This document shows, in pieces, positions 33,310 to 43,492 of a DNA stretch of 64,000 nt (position 1 is its first letter; every line of letters starts with the position of its first letter). The stretch lies in contig JADLFL010000052.1 in the NCBI GenBank assembly GCA_020845575.1, positions 62,001-126,000 of the forward strand. The letters are read 5' to 3'. This stretch comes from Acidobacteriota bacterium (GTDB lineage Bacteria > Acidobacteriota > Vicinamibacteria > Vicinamibacterales > Vicinamibacteraceae). A program made the translations under genes and the position numbers. The notes beneath the pieces are model-generated. The model saw only the letters and a list, made by a program, of their open reading frames with translations, did not search any database and was not told the origin of the DNA.

Positions 33310-35681
33310 CGCGATCGTCGAGGAACGCGCCGGACCTTCTGAGCGGGCTCGATTCGAGCGCTGCCGCGCACAACAACGCGCGCGTGGTGCGCGACGCGCA
33401 GCGTGCGGACCCCGTCGGGGAGCCGGTGGAAGTCGCCGGCGACTGGCACGCCGTCGTCAGGCCTCGCCTCGCGTTCCTGGGCGTGCTGCTGATGCTCTGG
33501 TCGGCGGGCATCGTCGCGCGCCTCGTGTACCTGCAGGTGTACCAGTACGACTCGCTCGTCGCGCGCGCGGAGCGGCAGCAGAGCCAGACCATCGACCTCA
33601 ACCCGCAGCGTGGCCGCATCCTGGATCGGCACGGGCGCGTGCTGGCCTACAGCGTCGACGGCGACGTCATCTATGCGGTCCCGAGCGACGTCACGGATCC
33701 CGCCGGGCTCGCCACGCGACTCTGTGACGCGCTCGAGAACTGCGACGCGGTCGAGCGTCAGGAACTCGCGCAGCGTCTGGACAGCCGGCGCGACACGGCC
33801 ATCGTGCTGAGCACGCTCTCGGCGGAAGAAGCCGATGGCATCGCGGCGCTCGGCGTCGACGGTTTTGTCGTCGATCGCGGCAGGGGCGGGCGCACGGGAA
33901 CGCTCAAGGTGCTCACGCGCGGGATCACCGACCCCGCGGCGCTCGCCACGCGGGTGTGCGCCAGGCTCACGCGCTGCAGCGAGGACATCGAGGAGACGAT
34001 CCAGAAGCGCCTGCAGGGCAAGAAGGACTTCGTCTACATCCGCAAGCGCGCGACGCCATCGGAGGCGCAGCGCGTGGCGTCCCAGAACCTGCCCGGCATC
34101 GGCTTCATGAAGGAGAGCCGGCGCTACTACCCGAATCGCGATCTCGCCTCGTCGTTGATCGGGTTCGTCGATGCGCGCAACACCGGCGTCGGCGGGCTCG
34201 AGCTCACGCACGACAAGGCCGTGAGCGGCACGGGCGGCACGTTGATCGTCCAGCACGACGCGCAGCGCCGCGTGCTCGCCACGAGCCTGCGCGAGAAGCC
34301 GACGGCGGGCGTCTCGCTCGAGCTCACGATCGACTCCGGCCTCCAGTACATCGCCGAGCGCGAGCTGCGCGCGGCGGTCGACGAACACGGCGCGGTGGGC
34401 GGCACAGTCGTGATGATGGATCCGCACACGGGCGAGATCCTCGCGCTCGTGAGCGAGCCGCACTTCAACCCGAACGATTCGAGCCACGTCGATCGCCAGT
34501 CGCGCGTGAACCGCGCCGTCGAATCGATCTACGAGCCCGGGTCCACCTTCAAGACGTTCACTGCCGCTGCCGCACTCGAAGAGGGCGTCATCGGTCCTGG
34601 CGACATCGTCGACGCGACGATGCCATGCCGGTTCGGATCGGCCAAGCCGATCACCGACGTGAAGCAGGTTGGCGTGACGTCGTTCGAGACGGTGTTCGCC
34701 AAATCGAGCAACTGTGGCACGGCCCGCGTGGCCGTCGGCCGCCTTGGCACCGAGCGGCTGATGCGGTACGTGCAGCGGTTCGGCTTCGGCGTGCGTGCCA
34801 CGCGCGATTTCCCGGCCGAGAGCAGCGGCATCGTGATGCCCGTGGCGCGGATCAGGGAACACGATCTGGCTCGCGTGGCCATCGGCTATTCCGTGGCCGT
34901 GACGCCGTTGCAGATGGCGGCGGCGATGAGCGCGGTGGCCAACGGTGGCGAGTTGCTGAAACCGCGCATCGTGCGCGCCAGGATCGCGGGTGCCACGCGG
35001 ACGGAAACGACGCGTGACGTCGTGCGGCGCGCCATCTCGGCGGAGACCGCGGCTCGGCTCACCACGATGATGGAGTCCGTCGTCGAGGTGGGTACGGCCA
35101 GGTCGGCACGCGTCGACGGTTACTCGCTCGCCGCCAAGACGGGCACCGCGCGCAAGCTGAATCCGAACGGGCGCGGGTACGTGATGGAGTACATGGCGTC
35201 GACGGCGGGGTTCTTCCCTTCGCGCAATCCCGCGGTGGCGATGATCGTCGTGGTCGACAGCCCGAAGAAGAAGGGCTACTACGGCGGCGCCGTGGCCGCG
35301 CCCGTGTTCCAGCGCATCGCCGACGCCGCGCTGCGGCACCTCGCGATCGCGCCGAACGTGAAGCGGCAGCCGCCGATCGTGGTGGCCCGCGGGCCCGACG
35401 GACCGACGCTCGCCCCCGCCAGCACCGTGCGCGTCGCGGAAGCCACGGTGACGTCCGCCGCGCCGCACACGATCCCCGACCTCGCCGGCACGAGTGCCCG
35501 TGAAGCGGTGCGCACGCTGATCGATCTCGGGTGGGAACCGCGGCTGCGCGGGGCCGGGTCGTTCGTGACGCGGCAGAGCGTGCCGGCAGGCACGCCTGCC
35601 GGCCACGGCGGCGTGTGCCTGCTCGATCTCGCCCCATTTCCTGCCGACCCGGATCCGATCGAACGGAGCGAGCGACGCTGA
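33306..35681 (+). CDS. ftsI: Septal peptidoglycan transpeptidase FtsI (PBP3 class) with PASTA tail
   Basis: Class B penicillin-binding protein, 791 residues. Membrane helix about 54-76; pedestal domain from about 95; transpeptidase with Ser413 in STFK (413-416), SSN (467-469) and KTG (611-613). A C-terminal PASTA-like domain begins at about residue 720 (IPDLAGTSAREAVRTLIDLG). Unusual: the short helical module between the membrane and the catalytic domain occurs twice, V129-(TDPAGLATRLC) to about 205 and I207-(TDPAALATRVC) to about 270. Relatives have one. GTG 33306 overlaps ftsL; the end overlaps murE (TGATG). Confidence 0.95.
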   Translation: MTRSSRNAPDLLSGLDSSAAAHNNARVVRDAQRADPVGEPVEVAGDWHAVVRPRLAFLGVLLMLWSAGIVARLVYLQVYQYDSLVARAERQQSQTIDLNPQRGRILDRHGRVLAYSVDGDVIYAVPSDVTDPAGLATRLCDALENCDAVERQELAQRLDSRRDTAIVLSTLSAEEADGIAALGVDGFVVDRGRGGRTGTLKVLTRGITDPAALATRVCARLTRCSEDIEETIQKRLQGKKDFVYIRKRATPSEAQRVASQNLPGIGFMKESRRYYPNRDLASSLIGFVDARNTGVGGLELTHDKAVSGTGGTLIVQHDAQRRVLATSLREKPTAGVSLELTIDSGLQYIAERELRAAVDEHGAVGGTVVMMDPHTGEILALVSEPHFNPNDSSHVDRQSRVNRAVESIYEPGSTFKTFTAAAALEEGVIGPGDIVDATMPCRFGSAKPITDVKQVGVTSFETVFAKSSNCGTARVAVGRLGTERLMRYVQRFGFGVRATRDFPAESSGIVMPVARIREHDLARVAIGYSVAVTPLQMAAAMSAVANGGELLKPRIVRARIAGATRTETTRDVVRRAISAETAARLTTMMESVVEVGTARSARVDGYSLAAKTGTARKLNPNGRGYVMEYMASTAGFFPSRNPAVAMIVVVDSPKKKGYYGGAVAAPVFQRIADAALRHLAIAPNVKRQPPIVVARGPDGPTLAPASTVRVAEATVTSAAPHTIPDLAGTSAREAVRTLIDLGWEPRLRGAGSFVTRQSVPAGTPAGHGGVCLLDLAPFPADPDPIERSERR

Positions 35682-37216
35682 TGACCGCGCATGCGCTCGA
35701 CGATCTCGTGGCCGCCACAGCGCGGCTGACGCCGTTGCAGGTGCCCGAGCTCGGACCCGCCGCGGCGCGGCCCGTGACGGCCGTGGCGTACGACTCGCGC
35801 GCCGTCACGCCCGGTGCCGTGTTCGTGGCGCTTCGCGGCGCGCACCGCGACGGCACCGAGTACGTCGAGCAGGCCGTGAAGAACGGCGCGATCGCGATCG
35901 TCGCCGACCGCGCCGTCGCCGGCGCCGGCGTGCCGTGCATCGTGGCCGACAACGGCCGCGTGGCGCTCGCGGCGTTTGCGGCGTCCTTCTACGGCCATCC
36001 GAGCGATCACCTGCTGCTCGTCGGCGTCACCGGTACCAACGGCAAGACGACGTCGATGTACCTGTGCGAGGGCGTGTTCCAGGCGTGCGGATGGACGAGT
36101 GGCCGCATCGGCACCACAGGATCCCGCATCGGTGCCGTGGAGCATGCCTCGGCGCGCACGACGCCGGAGGCGCCCGACCTGCAGCACCTGCTGCGCCAGA
36201 TGGTCGACGAGGGCTGTCGCGCGTGCGCGATGGAAGTGTCGTCGCACGCACTCGATCTCGAACGCGTCACGTTCACGCGCTTCGGTGCCGCGATCTTCAC
36301 CAACCTGACGCGGGACCACCTCGACTACCACGGCGACATGGAGACGTACTTCGCCGCCAAGCGTCGCCTGTTCGAGATGCTGCCGCCAGAGGCGCCGGCC
36401 GCCATCAACATCGATGATCCGCGCGCCGACGCGCTCGTCGGTCTCGTCGCCCGTCCGGTGACGTACGCGCTCACGCGCGAGGCCGACGTGTGGCCCACGT
36501 CGCTCGATCTCACGCTCACCGGCATCGACGCCATGGTGCGGACGCCCGCGGGCCCGTTGCGCCTGCGCACGCGCCTGCCCGGACGCCCGAACGCCTACAA
36601 CGCGCTCGGCGTCGTCGCGGCGGCGATCGGCCTCGGCGTGCCCGTGGCCTCGATCGAGGAAGGCCTCGCGAACGTCAAGGCCGTGCCGGGACGCTTCGAA
36701 CTGGTGTCGTCCGACGCCGACGACATCAGCGTCGTCGTCGACTACGCGCACACCGACGATGCGCTGCGGAACCTGCTGGAGACCGCGCGTGCGCTGGCCC
36801 CGCGGCGGGTGGTCACCGTGTTCGGATGCGGCGGCGACCGCGACCGCACCAAGCGGCCGCTGATGGGCGCCGTTGCCGCGCGACTGAGCGACCTCGTGAT
36901 CCTCACGTCGGACAACCCGCGTTCGGAGGATCCCGCGGCGATCATCGAGGACATCAAGCGCGGGCTCGTCCAGCCCGAGCGTCCGACGCGCCACGCCGGC
37001 CAGGCGGTGGCCGCCGTGCAATCGACGCCGTGGCTCGCCATCGTCGATCGCGAAGAGGCGATCGCACGCGCCATCGTCGACGCACAGCCCGGTGACGTGG
37101 TGCTCATCGCCGGCAAGGGACACGAATCCACGCAGACCATCGGCGATCGCGTGCTGCCGTTCGAGGACGGCAGCGTGGCGCGCACGGCGCTTCGCCGCAG
37201 GCGGGGAGGCGCGTGA
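35681..37216 (+). CDS. murE: UDP-MurNAc-tripeptide synthetase MurE (meso-DAP type)
   Basis: ATP-dependent ligase adding the third stem residue, 511 residues. Domains: N-terminal UMP-binding (VAYDSRAVTPGAVFVALRG), central ATPase with P-loop VTGTNGKTTSMYL, EVSSHALDLERV and FTNLTRDHLDYHGDM, C-terminal with DYAHTDDALRNLLE and FGCGGDRDRTKRPLM. The DNPR sequence (TSDNPRSEDP) marks meso-diaminopimelate specificity, so this organism should have DAP-type peptidoglycan. ATG 35681 overlaps the ftsI TGA. Confidence 0.97.
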   Translation: MTAHALDDLVAATARLTPLQVPELGPAAARPVTAVAYDSRAVTPGAVFVALRGAHRDGTEYVEQAVKNGAIAIVADRAVAGAGVPCIVADNGRVALAAFAASFYGHPSDHLLLVGVTGTNGKTTSMYLCEGVFQACGWTSGRIGTTGSRIGAVEHASARTTPEAPDLQHLLRQMVDEGCRACAMEVSSHALDLERVTFTRFGAAIFTNLTRDHLDYHGDMETYFAAKRRLFEMLPPEAPAAINIDDPRADALVGLVARPVTYALTREADVWPTSLDLTLTGIDAMVRTPAGPLRLRTRLPGRPNAYNALGVVAAAIGLGVPVASIEEGLANVKAVPGRFELVSSDADDISVVVDYAHTDDALRNLLETARALAPRRVVTVFGCGGDRDRTKRPLMGAVAARLSDLVILTSDNPRSEDPAAIIEDIKRGLVQPERPTRHAGQAVAAVQSTPWLAIVDREEAIARAIVDAQPGDVVLIAGKGHESTQTIGDRVLPFEDGSVARTALRRRRGGA

Positions 37217-38607
37217 TGCGCACCACGCCGTTCGCGCTCACGGCCGCCGAGATGGCCGCTGCCTTCGGCGGCGTGCTCGCGCGCGGGCCCGCCGATCGAC
37301 TGCTGCCGACCGTATCGATCGACACGCGGACCATCGCGCCGGGCGACATGTTCGTCGCGATTCGCGGCCCGCGGTTCGACGGGCACGCGTTCGTGACCGA
37401 TGCCGTCGCGCGCGGAGCGGGTGCTGTCGTCGTGAGCGACGCGTCAGCCGTCACGTCGACAACGCTGCCCGTCATCGCCGTCGACGACACACTGATCGGT
37501 CTGCAGGATGCGGCGCGCGTGATCCGTCGCCGCGCCGCATCGACGGTGGTGGCGATCACCGGAAGCGCCGGCAAGACGACGACCAAGGAGATCACGGCGA
37601 CGCTGCTCGCGCAGCGCTTCACGACGTTCCGCAATCGCGGCAACCTGAACAACCACATCGGGCTGCCGCTCTCGTTGTTCGAACTGCACACGGCGCCGGC
37701 CTGGGCCGTCGTCGAGCTCGGCATGAGCGGTGCGGGCGAGATCAGCAGGCTGGTCTCGATCGCCGAACCCCAGGTGCGCGTCTGGACGAACGTCGGCGAC
37801 GCGCACATCGGATTCTTCTCGTCGGTCGACGCGATTGCCGAGGCCAAGGCGGAGATCCTCGAAGGCGCGGCAGCCGGCGACGTGTTCGTGGCCAACGCCG
37901 CCGACTCGCGCGTGATCGCACGCGCGGCGGACTTCGCCGGTCAGGTGGTCACGTTCGGTGTCGACGTGCCGGCCGACGTGTCGATCGCGTCGATCCAACC
38001 GCGCGGCTTCGACGGGACGACGGCACGCCTGTCGCTGCGCGGCGACGTGCACGCGATCGAGACGCGCCTGCTGGGGACGGCGAACCTCGCCAACATCGCC
38101 GCAGCATCGGCTGTCGCGCTCTCCGCCGGCCTGTCCGCTGACGACATCGTCGCGGGTGTGGCGAGCCTCGTGCCTCCATCGCATCGTGGCGAGGTGGTCC
38201 GCACGGCTGCCGGGTGGACGGTCATCGACGATGCGTACAACTCGAGTCCATCGGCGCTGACGCGCGCGTTGCACACGCTGGCCACCACGCCCGGCCGGCA
38301 CGTGGCGGTGCTCGGCGAGATGCTGGAACTGGGCGACTTCAGCGAACGCCTGCACGCGGAATGCGGAACTGTTGCGGGTGACGCAGGTGTCGAAGCCGTC
38401 ATCGCCGTCGGTGGGTCGTCGGCCGAGGCGCTGGCCCGTGCAGCACGCGCCGCGAAGGTGCGCATCGTTCACCACGTGGCCGACAGCGCTGCCGCAGCGG
38501 ACCTGGTGTGTTCGATCGTGCGCGCCGGCGACACGGTGCTCGTGAAGGGATCGCGCGGCATCCGCATGGAAGCCGTGGTGCAGGCACTGACGGAGGGGGG
38601 GCGCTGA
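37216..38607 (+). CDS. murF: UDP-MurNAc-pentapeptide synthetase MurF
   Basis: Ligase adding D-Ala-D-Ala, about 463 residues. Seen: [19 protein letters not shown], the P-loop [46 protein letters not shown], and ATP/substrate residues in [20 protein letters not shown] 37216 (or GTG 37213) overlaps the murE stop. It ends overlapping mraY (TGATG). The needed D-Ala-D-Ala ligase gene is not in this cluster. Confidence 0.96.
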   Translation: MRTTPFALTAAEMAAAFGGVLARGPADRLLPTVSIDTRTIAPGDMFVAIRGPRFDGHAFVTDAVARGAGAVVVSDASAVTSTTLPVIAVDDTLIGLQDAARVIRRRAASTVVAITGSAGKTTTKEITATLLAQRFTTFRNRGNLNNHIGLPLSLFELHTAPAWAVVELGMSGAGEISRLVSIAEPQVRVWTNVGDAHIGFFSSVDAIAEAKAEILEGAAAGDVFVANAADSRVIARAADFAGQVVTFGVDVPADVSIASIQPRGFDGTTARLSLRGDVHAIETRLLGTANLANIAAASAVALSAGLSADDIVAGVASLVPPSHRGEVVRTAAGWTVIDDAYNSSPSALTRALHTLATTPGRHVAVLGEMLELGDFSERLHAECGTVAGDAGVEAVIAVGGSSAEALARAARAAKVRIVHHVADSAAAADLVCSIVRAGDTVLVKGSRGIRMEAVVQALTEGGR

Positions 38608-39692
38608 TGCTGTACCACCTCCTGTTCCGCTTCCACGACACGTTCTCGATCCTGAACGTCACGCGCTACATCACGTTCAGGACGGCCGCGGCGAGCATCA
38701 CGGCGCTCGTCATCAGCCTGGCGTTCGGCGGCGTGCTGATCCGCAAGCTGCGCGAGTTCCAGGTCGGGCAGGTGATCCGCCACGAAGGGCCGGAGAGTCA
38801 CAGGCCCAAGGCCGGGACGCCGACGATGGGCGGGCTGCTGATCCTGGCGGCGTCCATCGTGCCGACGTTGTTGTGGGCCGATCTCACCAACGCGTACATC
38901 TGGATCGCCGTGCTCGCCACGGCCGGGTTCGGGGCGATCGGCTTTGTCGACGACTACCTGAAGGTCACACGCCGCAACCACCACGGCCTGCTGCCGCGCT
39001 ACAAGATGGGCGGCCAGATCGCCGTGGCGCTCCTCGTCGGTGTGGCGCTCATCGTCCTCGCGAACAAGGGCCTCTACAACACGCGGCTGATCTTCCCGTT
39101 CTTCAAGGACCTGATTCCGGACCTCGGGTTGCTGTACGTGCCGTTCGCGGTGCTCGTGCTGGTGGGGGCATCCAACGCGGTGAACCTCACGGACGGCCTC
39201 GACGGGCTCGCCATCAGCTGCTTCGCTGTCGCGGCGGCGGCGTTCACCGCGCTCGCGTACGTCACAGGGCACCGCGTGCTCGCCGACTACCTGCTGCTCG
39301 TGCGCTTCGCTCCCGCCGCGGAACTCACGGTGTTCTGCGGTGCGCTGGTGGGCGCGAGCCTCGGGTTCCTCTGGTTCAACTCGTACCCGGCCGAGATCTT
39401 CATGGGCGACGTCGGGTCGCTCGCGCTCGGCGGCGCGCTGGGCACCGTTGCGATCCTGATCAAGCAGGAACTGCTGCTCGTGATTGTCGGGGGCGTGTTC
39501 GTGCTCGAAGCCGCGTCGGTCATCCTGCAGGTCGGCTCCTTCAAGCTCCGCGGCAAGCGCATCTTCAGGATGGCGCCCCTGCATCACCACTTCGAGCTCA
39601 TCGGCTGGAGCGAGCCGAAGGTCATCACCCGCTTCCTGATCATCGCGATCGTCTGCGCGCTGTTCAGCCTCACCACGCTCAAGCTGCGATGA
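38607..39692 (+). CDS. mraY: Phospho-MurNAc-pentapeptide translocase MraY
   Basis: Integral membrane transferase making lipid I, 361 residues and about ten membrane helices. Conserved catalytic features: [17 protein letters not shown] (Asp pair), [14 protein letters not shown] (Asn-x-x-x-x-Asp), [24 protein letters not shown] and the HHH motif in [13 protein letters not shown]. All key residues are present. Confidence 0.98.
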   Translation: MLYHLLFRFHDTFSILNVTRYITFRTAAASITALVISLAFGGVLIRKLREFQVGQVIRHEGPESHRPKAGTPTMGGLLILAASIVPTLLWADLTNAYIWIAVLATAGFGAIGFVDDYLKVTRRNHHGLLPRYKMGGQIAVALLVGVALIVLANKGLYNTRLIFPFFKDLIPDLGLLYVPFAVLVLVGASNAVNLTDGLDGLAISCFAVAAAAFTALAYVTGHRVLADYLLLVRFAPAAELTVFCGALVGASLGFLWFNSYPAEIFMGDVGSLALGGALGTVAILIKQELLLVIVGGVFVLEAASVILQVGSFKLRGKRIFRMAPLHHHFELIGWSEPKVITRFLIIAIVCALFSLTTLKLR

Positions 39693-41077
39693 GGATGCAC
39701 GCGATCGACGTCAACGGGCGCCACGTGGCGGTGGTGGGTGGAGGCAGGAGCGGCCTGGCCGCCAGCACGCTCGTCGTGCGTCGTGGCGGGCGAGTGACGC
39801 TCATCGATGCCAAGCCCGACCTGGCCGAGCGTGATGCCCTCGACGCGATCGGCGCGACGCTGCAACTCGGGCCGATGCCCGCCGACGTGCCCGAAGACGC
39901 GACGCTCGTGGTGGTGAGTCCCGGCGTGCGGACGGACGCGCCGCTGCTGCGGGCCGCACGCACGCGGGGCGTCCATGTGATCGGCGAACTCGAGTTCGCC
40001 TCGTCGTTCCTTGCGGGACCCGTGATCGCGATCACGGGTTCGAAGGGGAAGTCCACGACGACAACGCTGGTGGGCCGGATGATCGAAGCGTCGGGACGGC
40101 CCGTGCTCGTCGGCGGCAACATCGGAGTGCCGCTCTCGGCACTCGTCGAGGCGTCGACGCCCGCGACGTGGCACGTCGTGGAGACGAGCAGTTTCCAGCT
40201 CGAGACCATCGAGCGCTATCACCCGCACATCGCGGCGTGGCTCAACTTCTCGCCCGACCATCTCGATCGTCATGTGACCGAGGACGCGTACGAACGCGCG
40301 AAGGCTCGCGTGTTCGAGAACCAGGGGGCCGAGGACTGGGCGGTGGTGCCTGCGTCGGACGCGCGCATCACGGCGCACGCGTCGCGATCGGGTGCGCGCG
40401 TGGTGGCGTTCGGCGCCGACCTCGCTGTGGAGGATGGCGTGGGCGTTGCCGGCGACGTCATCGCGCGGCGTCGATCGCGCGAGCCCACCGAACCGCTGGT
40501 GCCGGTGGCCGCCGTGAAGCTCACGGGGCGTCACATGCTCGGCAACGTGATGGCGGCGTGCGCCGTTGCGGATCTGGCTGGCGTGTCAGGCGTGCAGATG
40601 ACGCAGGCCGTCGAGGGGTTCACGGGGCTCGAGCACGCGCTCGAGTACGTGACGGCGATCGGCGCGACGCGCTTCTTCAACGACTCGAAGGCCACCAACG
40701 TCGAAGCGGCGCTCATGGCCGTCGAGGCGTTCGACGTGCCGGTGACGGCCATCGTGGGTGGTGTGTACAAGGGCGGCGATCTCGGACGTCTCGGTCAGCC
40801 GTTGCGGGCGCGCGGCGGGTCCGTCGTGGCCATCGGCGAGTCTGCGCCGCTGGTCGAACGTTCGCTCGCGCCGTTCGTGCCGGTGACGCGCGCGTCCTCG
40901 CTCGACGCCGCGGTCGTCGAAGCCCTCGCGCAACGGCGCGAAGGTGGCGTGGTGCTGCTCGCGCCTGCGTGCGCGAGCTTCGACATGTTCAGCGACTACG
41001 CGGATCGTGGTCGCGCATTCAAGGCCATCGCGGCGCGGCTTGCGCGCGATGGGGCACAGGAGGTGCGGAACGCGTGA
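39689..41077 (+). CDS. murD: UDP-MurNAc-L-Ala:D-Glu ligase MurD
   Basis: 462-residue Mur ligase. N-terminal Rossmann-type domain [20 protein letters not shown]; ATPase domain with P-loop [36 protein letters not shown] and [10 protein letters not shown]-terminal [20 protein letters not shown] and [15 protein letters not shown] 39689 overlaps the mraY stop (ATGA). The TGA stop (41075-41077) is inside the left arm of a large inverted repeat. Confidence 0.97.
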   Translation: MRMHAIDVNGRHVAVVGGGRSGLAASTLVVRRGGRVTLIDAKPDLAERDALDAIGATLQLGPMPADVPEDATLVVVSPGVRTDAPLLRAARTRGVHVIGELEFASSFLAGPVIAITGSKGKSTTTTLVGRMIEASGRPVLVGGNIGVPLSALVEASTPATWHVVETSSFQLETIERYHPHIAAWLNFSPDHLDRHVTEDAYERAKARVFENQGAEDWAVVPASDARITAHASRSGARVVAFGADLAVEDGVGVAGDVIARRRSREPTEPLVPVAAVKLTGRHMLGNVMAACAVADLAGVSGVQMTQAVEGFTGLEHALEYVTAIGATRFFNDSKATNVEAALMAVEAFDVPVTAIVGGVYKGGDLGRLGQPLRARGGSVVAIGESAPLVERSLAPFVPVTRASSLDAAVVEALAQRREGGVVLLAPACASFDMFSDYADRGRAFKAIAARLARDGAQEVRNA

Positions 41078-41198
41078 GCGGCGAGCAGTCATCAGCAGGC
41101 GTGACGCGGTCAAGAGCTGGCCGCTGGGAACGCAGGCTGCCCCGGTCTGCGAGGTCGGTGTCTCGGCCCGTACGTCTGCTGATGACTGCTGGCTGCTC
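41076..41198. repeat. 23-bp inverted repeat in the murD-ftsW spacer
   Basis: Arms 41076-41098 and 41176-41198 match at 21 of 23 positions in inverted orientation, including a perfect 14-bp core GCAGTCATCAGCAG / CTGCTGATGACTGC. They enclose 77 bases. This 184-bp spacer (41078-41261) is the only real gap in the dcw cluster and holds no gene. It could be a terminator/processing site or a small mobile-type element; no promoter was recognised with confidence. Confidence 0.85.
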
Positions 41199-41261
41199 AT
41201 CGTTCGTTCCGCACCCCATCGTTTCGGGCGCATCGCGCCGCGGCTTTAGAGGGGAGGGGCC

Positions 41262-42374
41262 ATGGCTCGCAAGCTGAAATCGGACAAGTGGCTGTTCGCG
41301 GCCGCCTTCTTCCTCGTGTGCGTGAGCGTGGTGATGGTCTACAGCGCGCTGGCCGGCCGTTCCATCGACGCCGCGTCGGCGCAGTTGCTGGCGCGCCAGG
41401 CGACGTGGGCGCTGCTCGGTGGCCTCCTCACCGTGGTCGTGATGCGCGTGGACTACCGCGTGTGGCAGCACTCGACGGTGATCAACGCCGCACTGGGTGG
41501 CGTCTTCGCGGCCCTCATGCTGCTCGCGCTGATGAAGCTGGCCGGCCTGGGACACAGCGTGAAGGGCGCCGTGCGGTGGCTGGGCGTGGGCAGCGTCGGC
41601 ATCCAGCCGTCGGAGTTCGCCAAGCTGGCCGTGATCCTGTTCGTGGCACGGCTCCTCAGCCAGCGCATGGACCGCGTCAACGACATGCGGAGCGTCCTGG
41701 TGCCCGTCGGTGGCGTGCTCGGCGCGATGGCGCTGCTGATCCTCTACCAGCCGGACCTGGGGACCACCATCTCGATCTGTATCGTGGCGTTCACGATGCT
41801 GTTCGCGGCGGGGTTGAGCCTGCAACATCTCGGGCTCTCCGCGCTGGCCGCGGCGCCGGCGGTCTATCTCCTCGTGTGGACGGTCCCGTATCGCCGCGCG
41901 CGCGTATTGGCGTTCCTCGACCCGTGGGCCGACCCGCTCGGGAGCGGCTTCCAGGTGATCCAGTCGCTCATCGCGGTGGGGACCGGAGGCGTGTTCGGGC
42001 GTGGCCTCATGGAGGGCGTGCAGAAAGCCCGCTTCCTGCCCGAGCCGCAGACCGACTTCATCTACGCGGTGATTTCCGAAGAGACAGGACTGATGGGTGC
42101 GACGGCGGTGCTCCTCGCGCTCCTCGTCATCGCCTGGCGCGGCCTGCGCATCGCCGCCAACGCGCAGGACCGCTTCGGCGCGTTCCTCGCGATCGGGCTG
42201 ACCACGATGATGGCCATACAGGGCCTCATCAACATCAGCGTGGTGCTGGGCCTGCTGCCCACCAAGGGCCTGCCGCTGCCGTTCGTGAGCGCCGGAGGGT
42301 CGTCGATGCTGGTCAACCTGATCGGCCTCGGCATCCTCCTCAACGTGTCGCAGCACGCGGCAATCGATGCGTGA
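41262..42374 (+). CDS. ftsW: Lipid II polymerase FtsW (SEDS family)
   Basis: SEDS glycosyltransferase of the divisome, 370 residues, about ten membrane segments. Hallmarks: MVYSALAGR after helix 1, GVGSVGIQPSEFAKLAVILFVA, LYQPDLGTTISICIVAF (conserved Asp of the SEDS active site), QTDFIYAVISEETGLMGA and LPFVSAGGSSMLVNLIGLGIL. ATG 41262 is preceded by a strong AGGGGAGGGG. It overlaps murG by eight bases. Confidence 0.97.
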   Translation: MARKLKSDKWLFAAAFFLVCVSVVMVYSALAGRSIDAASAQLLARQATWALLGGLLTVVVMRVDYRVWQHSTVINAALGGVFAALMLLALMKLAGLGHSVKGAVRWLGVGSVGIQPSEFAKLAVILFVARLLSQRMDRVNDMRSVLVPVGGVLGAMALLILYQPDLGTTISICIVAFTMLFAAGLSLQHLGLSALAAAPAVYLLVWTVPYRRARVLAFLDPWADPLGSGFQVIQSLIAVGTGGVFGRGLMEGVQKARFLPEPQTDFIYAVISEETGLMGATAVLLALLVIAWRGLRIAANAQDRFGAFLAIGLTTMMAIQGLINISVVLGLLPTKGLPLPFVSAGGSSMLVNLIGLGILLNVSQHAAIDA

Positions 42375-43491
42375 CGACGTGGATGTGCGCACCGGTGAGG
42401 GACGGGGACGCCGCGTGGTGATCGCGGGGGGCGGCACGGGGGGACACCTGTACCCGGGGCTGGCCGTGGCGCACGCGCTGCGCCGGCGCGACGGGCGCAC
42501 GGTGGTGAGTTTCGTGGGGACCGCGCGCGGCATCGAGGCGCGCGTGGTTCCGCAGGAGGGTTTCGACCTGGACGTGATCAGGAGCGCGGGACTGAAGGGC
42601 AAGAGCGCGGGGGCCGTTGCGCGCGGCGTGGGCCTGCTGCCGCTCAGCGCCCTCGACGCGTGGCAGGCGCTGTCGCGCCGCCGCCCCGATCTCGTGATCG
42701 GCGTGGGGGGCTACAGCTCCGGGCCCGTCGTCGCGCTGGCGGCGGCCCGCGGCATCCCCACGCTCCTGCTCGAGCAGAACGCGACGCCAGGCCTCACCAA
42801 CAGGTGGCTGGCCAGGCTCGTCGACGCGGCAGGCGTCACGTACGAGTCGTCGCTGCGCTTCTTCCATGGACACGGGTTCGTGTCCGGCAACCCCGTGCGC
42901 GAGGCGTTTCTCGCCATCGGGCCGCGGCCAGCCGCGAGTGGCGGTGAACGGAGGGTCCTCGTCTTCGGAGGGTCACAGGGTGCACACGCGATCAATCAGG
43001 CGATGGTGGCGGCAGCGACGCACGTACGTGACATACAGGGCCCGTGTGCCATCGTGCACCAGACGGGAGTGCGCGATCTCGAGACGGTGAAGGCGGGATA
43101 CGCGGAGGCCGGCGTGGAGGCCGACGTGCGCGCGTTCATCGACGACATGCCGCACCAGATGGCCGAGGCCGATGTGGTGGTGTGCAGGGCCGGCGCCACC
43201 ACGCTTGCCGAGCTCACGGCCGCTGGCCGCGTGGGCATCCTCATCCCGTTCCCGCACGCCACCGACGATCACCAGCGTGCCAACGCCCGCACGCTCGAAG
43301 CCGCGGGTGCCGCGGTGATGCTCGAGGAGCCGGTGCTCACCGGGGAGCGACTCGCCGCCGAACTGCGCGCGCTGCTCACCGACGATGCCAGACGCCAGGC
43401 GATGGCCACACGCGCGCGCGGGCTGGCGCGACCGGACGCAGCCGACGTGATCGCCGCGCGTGCCGATGCGCTGATGGCGGGGGTGCACTGA
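42367..43491 (+). CDS. murG: Lipid I N-acetylglucosaminyltransferase MurG
   Basis: GT28 enzyme that turns lipid I into lipid II on the cytoplasmic membrane face, 374 residues. Present: the G-loop IAGGGTGGHLYPGLAVA, GVGGYSSGPVVALAAA, LLLEQNATPGLTNRWLA, FGGSQGAHAINQAM, and CRAGATTLAELTAAG with FPHATDDHQRANA for UDP-GlcNAc binding. Start ATG 42367 lies within the ftsW end. Confidence 0.97.
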   Translation: MRDDVDVRTGEGRGRRVVIAGGGTGGHLYPGLAVAHALRRRDGRTVVSFVGTARGIEARVVPQEGFDLDVIRSAGLKGKSAGAVARGVGLLPLSALDAWQALSRRRPDLVIGVGGYSSGPVVALAAARGIPTLLLEQNATPGLTNRWLARLVDAAGVTYESSLRFFHGHGFVSGNPVREAFLAIGPRPAASGGERRVLVFGGSQGAHAINQAMVAAATHVRDIQGPCAIVHQTGVRDLETVKAGYAEAGVEADVRAFIDDMPHQMAEADVVVCRAGATTLAELTAAGRVGILIPFPHATDDHQRANARTLEAAGAAVMLEEPVLTGERLAAELRALLTDDARRQAMATRARGLARPDAADVIAARADALMAGVH

Positions 43492-43492
43492 C

